A stretch of DNA of 38,164 nucleotides from an uncultured Hyphomicrobiales bacterium (GTDB lineage: Bacteria > Pseudomonadota > Alphaproteobacteria > Rhizobiales > Xanthobacteraceae). The notes under the pieces are model-generated. The model ran no database searches, was not told the origin of the DNA, and was given only the letters and a program-made list of their open reading frames with translations. Positions 31,554 to 38,164 of the stretch are shown piece by piece (within the stretch, counting starts at the first letter, position 1; every line of letters begins with the position of its first letter). The position numbers were made by a program, and so were the translations under genes. Where the stretch lies: the NCBI GenBank assembly GCA_903892675.1, contig CAITJJ010000247.1:1-38164 (forward strand). Reading direction: 5' to 3'.

Positions 31554-33263
31554 CTAGAACAAGAAATACCTTTGCGCCATGGGCAGCACATCGGCCGGTG
31601 CGCAGGTCAAGAGCTCGCCGTCGGCGCGGACCTCGTAGGTTTCCGGGTCGACCTCGATGTTCGGCGTCGCGTCGTTGTGGATCATGCTCTTCTTGTCGAT
31701 CTTGCGGGTGTTCTCGACGGCGACGAACTGCTTCTCGACACCGAGGCGTTTGCGCAAATCGCTGCGCGCCGCGGCCTTCGACACGAACACCAGCGACGAC
31801 GCGGTGAGCGCCTTGCCGAAGGCGCCGAACATCGGCCGGTAATGCACCGGCTGCGGCGTCGGGATCGAGGCGTTCGGATCGCCCATCAGCGCCGCGACGA
31901 TGCTGCCGCCTTTCAACACCATGTCCGGCTTGACGCCGAAGAAGGCCGGCGACCAGACGACGAGATCGGCCATCTTGCCTTTTTCGATGGAGCCGATGTG
32001 CTTCGATACGCCATGCGCGATGGCCGGATTGATCGTGTATTTGGCGATGTAGCGCTTGACCCGCTTGTTGTCGTTGTTGCCCTTCTCGCCGGGCAGCGCG
32101 CCGCGCTGCTTTTTCATTTTGTCGGCGGTCTGCCAGGTGCGCATGATGACTTCGCCGAGGCGGCCCATCGCTTGTGAGTCCGACGACATCATCGACAGCG
32201 CGCCAAGGTCATGCAGGATGTCCTCCGCCGCGATGGTTTCCTTGCGGATGCGGCTTTCGGCGAAAGCGAGATCCTCGGCAATCGACGGATCGAGATGGTG
32301 ACACACCATCAGCATGTCGAGATGCTCGTCGATGGTGTTGCGCGTAAACGGCCGCGTCGGATTGGTCGAGGACGGCAGGACGTTCTTGAGGCCAGCGACC
32401 TTGATGATATCGGGGGCATGGCCGCCGCCAGCGCCTTCGGTGTGAAACGCATGAATGGTGCGTCCCTTGAAGGCCTTGATGGTGTCCTCGACGAAACCCG
32501 ATTCATTGAGCGTGTCGGAATGGATCATCACCTGCACGTCGTATTTGTCGGCGACGGTGAGACATGTGTCGATCGCCGCCGGCGTCGTGCCCCAGTCCTC
32601 GTGCAATTTCAGCGCGCAGGCGCCGGCCTTGATCATCTCCTCCAGCGCCGCCGGGCGCGACGCATTGCCCTTGCCGGCGAAACCGAGATTGACCGGAAAA
32701 GCGTCCGCGGCCTGGATCATGCGGCCAAGATGCCACGGGCCGGGTGTGCAGGTGGTCGCATTGGTGCCGGCAGCCGGGCCGGTGCCGCCGCCAAGCATTG
32801 TCGTGACGCCGGAATACAGCGCCTCGTCGACCTGCTGCGGGCAGATGTAATGAATGTGCGAGTCGAAACCGCCGGCGGTGACGATTTTGCCTTCGCCGGC
32901 AATGATCTCGGTGCCGGGGCCGATGACGATGGTGACGCCGGGCTGGATGTCGGGATTACCGGCTTTTCCAATGGCCAGAACGCGGCCACCTTTAAGGCCG
33001 ATGTCGGCCTTGACGATGCCCCAGTGGTCGACGATCAGCGCGTTGGTGATGACAGTGTCGGCGGCGCCCTGCTTGTTGGTGATCTGGCTTTGGCCCATGC
33101 CATCGCGTATGACCTTGCCGCCACCGAACTTCACCTCCTCGCCGTAGACGGTGAAATCCTTCTCGACCTCGATGATCAGGTCCGTGTCGGCCAGCCGCAC
33201 CTTGTCGCCCGTGGTCGGGCCAAACATGTCGGCATAGGCGGTGCGTTTCATTTTGACGGACAT
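31554..33263 (-). CDS. ureC: Urease alpha subunit (catalytic)
   Basis: A 569-residue amidohydrolase that splits urea to ammonia and carbamate with two nickel ions. Nickel ligands are visible: His136 and His138 ([12 protein letters not shown]), the carbamylated Lys219 ([10 protein letters not shown]), His248 ([10 protein letters not shown]), His274 ([15 protein letters not shown]) and Asp362 (SSDSQAMGR). The flap has MVCHHLD with Cys321 and His322. Length and all catalytic positions are intact. The start ATG directly follows the ureB stop (TAAATG) so translation is coupled. UreA and UreB are separate genes upstream, the usual three-subunit form. Confidence 0.99.
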   Translation of the reverse strand: MSVKMKRTAYADMFGPTTGDKVRLADTDLIIEVEKDFTVYGEEVKFGGGKVIRDGMGQSQITNKQGAADTVITNALIVDHWGIVKADIGLKGGRVLAIGKAGNPDIQPGVTIVIGPGTEIIAGEGKIVTAGGFDSHIHYICPQQVDEALYSGVTTMLGGGTGPAAGTNATTCTPGPWHLGRMIQAADAFPVNLGFAGKGNASRPAALEEMIKAGACALKLHEDWGTTPAAIDTCLTVADKYDVQVMIHSDTLNESGFVEDTIKAFKGRTIHAFHTEGAGGGHAPDIIKVAGLKNVLPSSTNPTRPFTRNTIDEHLDMLMVCHHLDPSIAEDLAFAESRIRKETIAAEDILHDLGALSMMSSDSQAMGRLGEVIMRTWQTADKMKKQRGALPGEKGNNDNKRVKRYIAKYTINPAIAHGVSKHIGSIEKGKMADLVVWSPAFFGVKPDMVLKGGSIVAALMGDPNASIPTPQPVHYRPMFGAFGKALTASSLVFVSKAAARSDLRKRLGVEKQFVAVENTRKIDKKSMIHNDATPNIEVDPETYEVRADGELLTCAPADVLPMAQRYFLF

Positions 33264-33569
33264 TTATAGTTTTCCCATCACGTCGCCGCGAAAGCCGTAG
33301 ATCGTCTTCTTGCCGGCAAGCGCGACGAGCGTGACGTCACGCGTCTGGCCCGGCTCGAAACGCACCGCGGTGCCGGCAGCGATGTCGAGCCGCATGCCGC
33401 GCGCCTTCTTGCGCTCGAATTTCAACGCCGGATTGGTTTCGAAAAAATGATAGTGCGAGCCGACCTGTATCGGCCGGTCGCCGGAATTTGCGACGGTGAC
33501 GGTGACGGTCTTGCGGCCGGCATTGAGCTCTATGTCGCCGTCCTTGATGAACATTTCGCCGGGGATCAT
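33264..33569 (-). CDS. ureB: Urease beta subunit
   Basis: A 101-residue structural subunit. [19 protein letters not shown], then [24 protein letters not shown] and [30 protein letters not shown] are the UreB pattern. It surrounds UreC in the (UreABC)3 trimer. AGGAAG precedes the ATG, just beyond a palindromic repeat that separates it from ureJ. Its stop touches the ureC start with no gap. Confidence 0.98.
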   Translation of the reverse strand: MIPGEMFIKDGDIELNAGRKTVTVTVANSGDRPIQVGSHYHFFETNPALKFERKKARGMRLDIAAGTAVRFEPGQTRDVTLVALAGKKTIYGFRGDVMGKL

Positions 33570-33584
33570 GACTTCTTCCTTTTT

Positions 33585-33631
33585 CGCATGATCTTATCCG
33601 AAAACCGGATTCCACTTTTCGGGATCATGCG
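33585..33631. repeat. Rhizobiales-type palindromic intergenic repeat, copy 2
   Basis: Arms CGCATGATC (33585-33593) and GATCATGCG (33623-33631) enclose CCGAAAACCGG and TTTTCGG. It matches the element at 20737-20785 in layout and most bases. It lies between ureJ and ureB, and its right arm contains the ureJ stop codon (33625-33627), so the last codons of ureJ run into the repeat. Confidence 0.85.
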
Positions 33632-34206
33632 ATAACCCCTGCGTACAACGCACCGCCGATGACGACGCAGACCGCGCCGGCTACGCGGATGAGAGGCCGC
33701 AAAGCGTTGCGCGTCATCAACTGCGCAAAGCCGATGCCGGTGAGATGCAACGTCGCTGTCGCAAGCGCAAAGCCTGCCATGTATTCGATGCCGGCAAGGT
33801 TCTCGGCGACCTCGCTGCCGTGGGCATGGCCGTGAAACAGCGCGAAGCCGCCCACAACAAGGGCGCCGAGCGCCACCGGCATGTCGACCGCCAGCGCCAC
33901 CATGAGGCCGAGCGCGACGACGGAAGCTAGGATCGCCGGCTCAACGAAAGGCAGCGCGACGTGGGACATGCCGAGTGCGCCGCCGATCAGCATCACGCCG
34001 ACGAAGGCGCAAGGCCAGGCCCACAGTGCCCAACCGCCTTGCAGCGCCGCCCACAGACCGACGGCCACCATCACGGCGACATGGTCGAGACCGCCGAACG
34101 GATGCGCGATACCGGCGGCGAAGGACTCCGTCGCGCCGTGCCCGACATGGGCCAGCGCGGGCGTAACGCCGAGAAAGAGAAGCGCGATAATCGAAAAGAC
34201 GTTCAT
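33625..34206 (-). CDS. ureJ: HupE/UreJ-family nickel permease
   Basis: A 193-residue membrane protein with a signal-like start (MNVFSIIALLFLGVTPALAH) and about six hydrophobic segments. HVGHGATESFAAGIAHPFGGLDHVAVMVAVGLWAA contains the HPFGGLDH nickel-binding motif of HupE/UreJ, and GFALFHGHAHGSE is the second His motif. It brings nickel for urease. It lies between ureA and ureB, a usual alphaproteobacterial place. The stop codon lies in a palindromic repeat, so the final residues may have been altered by the repeat's insertion. Confidence 0.95.
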   Translation of the reverse strand: MNVFSIIALLFLGVTPALAHVGHGATESFAAGIAHPFGGLDHVAVMVAVGLWAALQGGWALWAWPCAFVGVMLIGGALGMSHVALPFVEPAILASVVALGLMVALAVDMPVALGALVVGGFALFHGHAHGSEVAENLAGIEYMAGFALATATLHLTGIGFAQLMTRNALRPLIRVAGAVCVVIGGALYAGVIA

Positions 34207-34231
34207 GGGGAGTGACCTTTCAGCGGCGATT

Positions 34232-34534
34232 CTAGCGAATGGGTTCGTGAACGGTGACGAGCTTGGTGCCGTCGGGAAACGTGGCCTCGACCTGGATGTC
34301 GTGAATCATCTCGGCAATCCCGTCCATACACTGTGCACGGGTGATGACGTGCGCGCCGTCGCGCATCAGTTCGGCGACGGTGCGGCCATCGCGGGCGCCT
34401 TCGAGGATGAAATCCGAAATCAGCGCCACCGCTTCCGGATGGTTGAGCTTGACGCCGCGCTCCAGCCTGCGGCGCGCCACCATGGCGGCAACCGCGATCA
34501 GCATCTTGTCTTTTTCCCGGGGCGTCAGATTCAT
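34232..34534 (-). CDS. ureA: Urease gamma subunit
   Basis: A 100-residue structural subunit. [57 protein letters not shown] is the UreA pattern; [31 protein letters not shown] ends it. GAGGAA precedes the ATG, 15 bases after the ureD stop. It packs in the urease trimer with UreB and UreC. Confidence 0.98.
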   Translation of the reverse strand: MNLTPREKDKMLIAVAAMVARRRLERGVKLNHPEAVALISDFILEGARDGRTVAELMRDGAHVITRAQCMDGIAEMIHDIQVEATFPDGTKLVTVHEPIR

Positions 34535-34549
34535 GCGTTCCTCGAAGAA

Positions 34550-35401
34550 TTATTGCAGCCAAAGTCGCGGCACTTGCGTGCCCAGCGCAGCCAATACCGC
34601 GATGAGATCCCGGCGCAGCGTCGCGCCATCCTTGGCGCAAAGGCGGACCACCGCCAGCCCGTTCCAGGCCGAAATGCCGACCTCGCCCAAGAACCCGGCT
34701 TCTAAAGTTTCGCCGAGCGCGCGCACTTGTTCAAGAGCGGCATCGCCGCCGGGCGCGATCAGCACGGTGGCAATGGCGATGCCGCCATTGGCCACCGCCC
34801 GCTCTGCCATTTTCGCGGCGATGGCGCCGTCCAGCCGCGCGGTGTCGGCATAGATCAGTTTACCGTCGCGGCGGATGCGCCAGGCGTCGGTGAAAAAACC
34901 TTCCTTCATTGCTTCGTCCATGGCGGCACGGCCGAATATCACCGCCTCGGCCATGATCAGCGCCGCGCCTTCCGCCAGATCGATGTCGATGCGGCGCTTG
35001 AGGCGGGCGCGGTCAAACAGGATCGTTTCCTGCGGCAGCCAGGCCAGCCGCGCGCTCGGCGCAAGCGTCAGGCGGACGTCCATCGCGGCATCGGCGCCGG
35101 ACGAGCGATAGATCTTCTCCGCCGCCGCGGTGCCGGCAATCAGGCTGGCGCCAGCGCCCACATCCATCTCGATGCTGCAGCGGTCGCCGCCGGTCATGCC
35201 GCCGCCGGTATTGACCAACACCGCCTCCAGCGCCTCCGGCGTCGCATTGGGAAAACGTACGCGCAGCGAACCGTCCTCGTGCACGCGCGTGCGCCGGGTG
35301 ACGCCATCATGCACGGAGACCGACAGCGCAATGTGTCCGGTCGCCCGGTTGGCGGCGAAGGTTTTTGCTTGATCGGCGTTGTTCACGCGCGTTGCTAACA
35401 C
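34550..35401 (-). CDS. ureD: Urease accessory protein UreD
   Basis: A scaffold protein of about 283 residues on which UreF and UreG assemble to load nickel into apo-urease. RVRFPNATPEALEAVLVNTGGGMTGGDRCSIEMDVGAGASLIAGTAAAEKIYRS is the UreD core, followed by LPQETILFDRARLKRRIDIDL. Two GTG starts are possible: 35413, with a weak site, or 35401, which has GGAGG five bases upstream; I take 35401. It is the first ure gene after urtE, 30 bases downstream, so urea import and hydrolysis share a transcript. Confidence 0.94.
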   Translation of the reverse strand: MLATRVNNADQAKTFAANRATGHIALSVSVHDGVTRRTRVHEDGSLRVRFPNATPEALEAVLVNTGGGMTGGDRCSIEMDVGAGASLIAGTAAAEKIYRSSGADAAMDVRLTLAPSARLAWLPQETILFDRARLKRRIDIDLAEGAALIMAEAVIFGRAAMDEAMKEGFFTDAWRIRRDGKLIYADTARLDGAIAAKMAERAVANGGIAIATVLIAPGGDAALEQVRALGETLEAGFLGEVGISAWNGLAVVRLCAKDGATLRRDLIAVLAALGTQVPRLWLQ

Positions 35402-35431
35402 AAACGCCTCCACCCGTCCGCGTTCGCGGTC

Positions 35432-36127
35432 TTAAATCGCCAGTGCACGCTTGAGCGCGGCTTCGTCGAGATTGGCCTTGTCGCTTTGATAGACGATCGA
35501 ACCGCGATCCATCACCACCAGATGATCGCCCAGTTCCTGCGCGAAATCGAGATACTGCTCGACCAGGATGATCGCCATTTCCTTTAAAGAGCGCAGATAA
35601 TCGATGGCGCGGCCGATATCCTTGATGATCGACGGCTGGATGCCTTCGGTCGGCTCGTCGAGCAGCAGCAGCCGCGGCCGCATGGTCAGCGCCCGGCCAA
35701 TGGCCAATTGCTGTTGCTGGCCGCCGGACAGATCGCCGCCGCGCCGGCCGAGCATGCTCTGCAGTACCGGAAACAGCGAGAACACGTCGTCGGGAATTTC
35801 ACGCTGGTCACGCGGCAGCGGCGCAAAGCCGGTCTCGAGGTTTTCCTGCACGGTCAGCAGCGGAAATATCTCGCGGCCCTGCGGCACATAGGCGATGCCG
35901 GACCGGGCGCGGTCGACGGTGGACATGCGGGTGATGTCCTTGCCCTCGAACATGATGGTGCCGTTCTTGACCGGCTTCTGACCGACCAGCGCCCGCAGCA
36001 GGCTCGATTTGCCGACGCCGTTGCGACCGAGCACGCAAGTGACCTTGCCGGGCTCAGCCTTGAGCGAAATGCCGCGCAGCGCCTGCGCCGCGCCGTAATA
36101 AAGGTCGATGTTGGTGGCTTCGAGCAT
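35432..36127 (-). CDS. urtE: Urea ABC importer ATP-binding protein UrtE
   Basis: A 231-residue ATPase. Walker A LGRNGVGKSS at about 33-42, VPQGREIFPLLTVQENL, signature LSGGQQQQLAIGRALTMRP, Walker B LLLLDEPTEGIQPSII and LVEQYLDFAQELGD are the UrtE pattern; the EGIQPSIIKDI stretch separates it from LivF. It energises urea uptake with UrtD. It is the last urt gene, 10 bases after urtD and directly before ureD. Confidence 0.97.
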   Translation of the reverse strand: MLEATNIDLYYGAAQALRGISLKAEPGKVTCVLGRNGVGKSSLLRALVGQKPVKNGTIMFEGKDITRMSTVDRARSGIAYVPQGREIFPLLTVQENLETGFAPLPRDQREIPDDVFSLFPVLQSMLGRRGGDLSGGQQQQLAIGRALTMRPRLLLLDEPTEGIQPSIIKDIGRAIDYLRSLKEMAIILVEQYLDFAQELGDHLVVMDRGSIVYQSDKANLDEAALKRALAI

Positions 36128-36137
36128 GTCTTCCCTC

Positions 36138-36908
36138 TCAGCGCCCTAGATACACTTCGACCACACGATCGTTGGTCGAGACCTGATCGATCGAGCCTTC
36201 GGCCAGCACCGAGCCTTCGTGCAAACAGGTCACTTTGACGCCGAGTTCGCGGACAAAGGCCATATCATGCTCGACCACGACCACGGTCTTGGTCTTGTTG
36301 ATCTCGCGCAGCAATTCGGCGGTTTGCATGGCCTCGACGTCTGTCATGCCGGCGACCGGTTCGTCGACCAGTAGAAGTTTGGGGTCCTGCGCCAGCAGCA
36401 TGGCGATCTCCAGCCACTGTTTTTGCCCATGCGACAGACTACCGGCAATGCGCGCGCGCAAATGCTTCAGACGGACGATGTCGAGCACTTGATCGATGCG
36501 CGCTTCCTGTTCGACCGACGATTGCCAGAACAAGGTCGCCTTCACGCTGCGGTCGTTTTTCAGCGAAAGCTGGAGATTGTCCTCGACCGTATGCATTTCG
36601 AACACGGTTGGCTTCTGGAATTTACGGCCGATGCCGAGCGTGGCAATTTCGGTCTCGTCCAGTTTGGACAGATCGAATTGGCCTCCCTGGAAGAAGACGT
36701 CGCCCTCGTCCGGCCGGGTCTTGCCGGTGATGACGTCCATCATGGTCGTTTTGCCGGCGCCGTTCGGACCAATGATGGCGCGCATTTCGCCGGGCTCTAC
36801 GATGAAGGACAGTTCGTTGAGCGCCTTGAAGCCGTCGAACGACACGCTGATGCCGTCGAGGTAAAGCAGCGCGGAGGTCGTTTTCGGATCTGCCTGAACG
36901 GTGGCCAT
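36138..36908 (-). CDS. urtD: Urea ABC importer ATP-binding protein UrtD
   Basis: A 256-residue ATPase. Walker A GPNGAGKTT at 47-55, GIGRKFQKPTVFEMHTVEDNL, the variant signature LSHGQKQWLEIAMLLAQDPKLLLVDEPVAGMTDVE, and VVVEHDMAFV are UrtD-specific. The SHGQ signature is normal for this subunit, not damage. The gene lies three bases after the urtC stop. Confidence 0.97.
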   Translation of the reverse strand: MATVQADPKTTSALLYLDGISVSFDGFKALNELSFIVEPGEMRAIIGPNGAGKTTMMDVITGKTRPDEGDVFFQGGQFDLSKLDETEIATLGIGRKFQKPTVFEMHTVEDNLQLSLKNDRSVKATLFWQSSVEQEARIDQVLDIVRLKHLRARIAGSLSHGQKQWLEIAMLLAQDPKLLLVDEPVAGMTDVEAMQTAELLREINKTKTVVVVEHDMAFVRELGVKVTCLHEGSVLAEGSIDQVSTNDRVVEVYLGR

Positions 36909-36911
36909 GAC

Positions 36912-38096
36912 CTACTCCGCCGCGCTTGGTTGGGCTGGTGACGCCGCGCCATTTTCCGCCGCCGCTTTTGCTTCGGCCGACCTCGCCTCGACCTTGTCGG
37001 CCCGGCCGGCGCGCCAGTTGTTGTAGGTGCCGATGATGCCGCGCGGCATGAACAAGGTGGTGCCGATGAACAGCCCGCCGAGCATGAACAGCCAGTAGGG
37101 CGCCAGCGCTCCGGAGGTGAAAAAGGTCTTGGCGTAATTGACGACGAAAGCCCCGAGCACCGCGCCGGTGAGCGTGCCGCGGCCGCCGACGGCGACCCAG
37201 ATTACGGCTTCAATGGAGTTGCCCGGTGCAAACTCGCCGGGATTGATGATGCCGACCTGCGGCACATAAAGCGCGCCGGCGACGCCGGCCATGCAGGCCG
37301 ACACCGTGAACACGAACAACTTGTAGGCCTCGACCCGGTAGCCGAGGAACCGCGTGCGCGATTCCGCGTCGCGAATGCCGATCAACACCTTGCCGAATTT
37401 GGAGGTGACTATGGCCCGGCAAATCAGAAAGCAGACGGCAAGCGCCATGCAGGAGATCACCAGCAACGCATTGCGCGTGCCCTCGGCCTGCACGTTGAAG
37501 CCGAGAATATCCTTGAAATCGGTCAGGCCGTTATTGCCGCCGAAGCCAAAATTGTTGCGGAAGAAGCCGAGCAGCAGCGCGTAGGTCATCGCCTGGGTGA
37601 TGATCGAGAGATACACGCCGGTGACGCGCGAGCGGAAGGCGAACCAGCCGAACACAAAGGCGAGAAGCCCCGGCACCAGCAGCACCATCAGCATGGCATA
37701 GGCGAAACTGTTGAAGCCGTACCAGAAGAACGGCAATTCCGACCAGTTCAGGAACACCATGAAGTCCGGCAGAATCGGATTGGCATAGACGCCGCGGTCG
37801 CCGATCTGGCGCATCAGGTACATGCCCATGGCATTGCCGCCCAGCGCGAAGAAGGCGCCGTGGCCAAGCGACAGGATGCCGACATAGCCCCAGATCAGAT
37901 CGATCGAGAGAGCAAGAAGGCCGTAACACACATATTTGCCAAACAACGCGACGAAGTAAGTCGAGACATGCAGCGCCGAGCCTTCCGGCATCAAAAGGTT
38001 CGAGACCGGAATGGCGATCGCGAACGCCGCCAGCAGCACGAGAAACAGGGTCGAGCCGCGGTCGAGCAGACGAATGAGCGGGTGCGAGGTCATCAT
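36912..38096 (-). CDS. urtC: Urea ABC importer permease UrtC
   Basis: A 394-residue membrane protein with about ten hydrophobic segments. SIDLIWGYVGILSLGHGAFFALGGNAMGMYLMR is the UrtC/LivM-type hallmark, LIGIRDAESRTRFLGYRVEAYKLFVF the ATPase-contact loop, and IEAVIWVAVGGRGTLTGAVLGAFVVNYAKTFFT is typical of UrtC. It forms the urea channel with UrtB. The C-terminal ~30 residues are Ala/Glu rich and variable. The first of two ATGs overlaps the urtB stop (ATGATG with TGA), showing coupling. Confidence 0.97.
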   Translation of the reverse strand: MMTSHPLIRLLDRGSTLFLVLLAAFAIAIPVSNLLMPEGSALHVSTYFVALFGKYVCYGLLALSIDLIWGYVGILSLGHGAFFALGGNAMGMYLMRQIGDRGVYANPILPDFMVFLNWSELPFFWYGFNSFAYAMLMVLLVPGLLAFVFGWFAFRSRVTGVYLSIITQAMTYALLLGFFRNNFGFGGNNGLTDFKDILGFNVQAEGTRNALLVISCMALAVCFLICRAIVTSKFGKVLIGIRDAESRTRFLGYRVEAYKLFVFTVSACMAGVAGALYVPQVGIINPGEFAPGNSIEAVIWVAVGGRGTLTGAVLGAFVVNYAKTFFTSGALAPYWLFMLGGLFIGTTLFMPRGIIGTYNNWRAGRADKVEARSAEAKAAAENGAASPAQPSAAE

Positions 38097-38164
38097 GCTT
38101 CGATCGCCCTGCCCTTGAGTGCGAACATGCCGCGCGGCCGCTTCTGGATGAACAGGATGATGAA
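38093..38164 (-). CDS. urtB: Urea ABC importer permease UrtB, C-terminal fragment
   Basis: The last 23 codons of a gene entering from the right edge. The residues FIILFIQKRPRGMFALKGRA then IEA and stop match the conserved UrtB end (LFIQ-RPRGMFxLKGRxxEA). The stop TGA overlaps the urtC ATG. It is the LivH-like permease of the urea importer; urtA, the binding protein, should lie further right. Confidence 0.9.
   Translation of the reverse strand, partial: FIILFIQKRPRGMFALKGRAIEA

Overview
The window looks like chromosomal DNA of a Hyphomicrobiales alphaproteobacterium, probably near the Bradyrhizobiaceae/Xanthobacteraceae. This rests on high GC, ATGA-type gene overlaps, the urtBCDE/ureDAJBC-EFG arrangement, DUF1127 and LysR family types, and two kinds of intergenic palindromic repeat common in that order. 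Genus is not determinable by eye. Coding density is very high: no stretch over 300 bases lacks a gene, and I see no tRNA, rRNA, CRISPR array, insertion sequence, phage gene or origin.

Region 1 (1-20732) is a cell-surface glycan block with genes on both strands. After the start of a transaldolase gene at the left edge come a UDP-glucuronate-type epimerase, a TviB/WbpO-type nucleotide-sugar dehydrogenase, a GT4 glycosyltransferase, a WecA/WbpL-type lipid-carrier sugar-phosphate transferase, a GT9, two GT2s (one WaaE/KdtX-like), an FkbM methyltransferase, hldE, hldD, waaF, kdsD, then (after an insert) waaC, galE and an MsbA-like exporter. Together they make activated heptose and uronic sugars, supply arabinose-5-phosphate for Kdo, add heptoses to the LPS inner core, and start and export a lipid-linked glycan. 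gmhA and gmhB, needed for ADP-heptose, are not in the window. Between kdsD and waaC sits a LysR regulator, a divergent DUF1127 small protein and a MATE exporter; the first two are visibly lower in GC than their neighbours. A TMEM175-type channel gene is translationally coupled to waaC.

Region 2 (20733-29135) is an uptake and catabolism module: a fumarylacetoacetase-family hydrolase, a small unknown gene, a complete branched-chain-type (HAAT) ABC importer with a Tat-type binding protein, a divergent MarR regulator with a nested palindromic operator candidate, an amidase-signature hydrolase, and a secreted glycine-zipper protein with a clear terminator. The substrate is unknown; an amide or carboxylate nitrogen/carbon source is a reasonable guess.

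Region 3 (29136-38164), all on the minus strand, is a urea uptake and urease operon read urtB(partial)-urtC-urtD-urtE-ureD-ureA-ureJ/hupE-ureB-ureC-ABM monooxygenase-ureE-ureF-ureG. It imports urea, hydrolyses it, and carries the nickel chaperones plus a HupE/UreJ nickel permease. Palindromic repeats lie between ureJ and ureB, between ureE and ureF, and after ureG. One supplies the ureJ stop codon and another appears to supply the ureF start codon. I found no clearly new multi-gene system. The most unusual signals are the repeat-derived ureF start, the duplicated waaF start, and the nested MarR operator.
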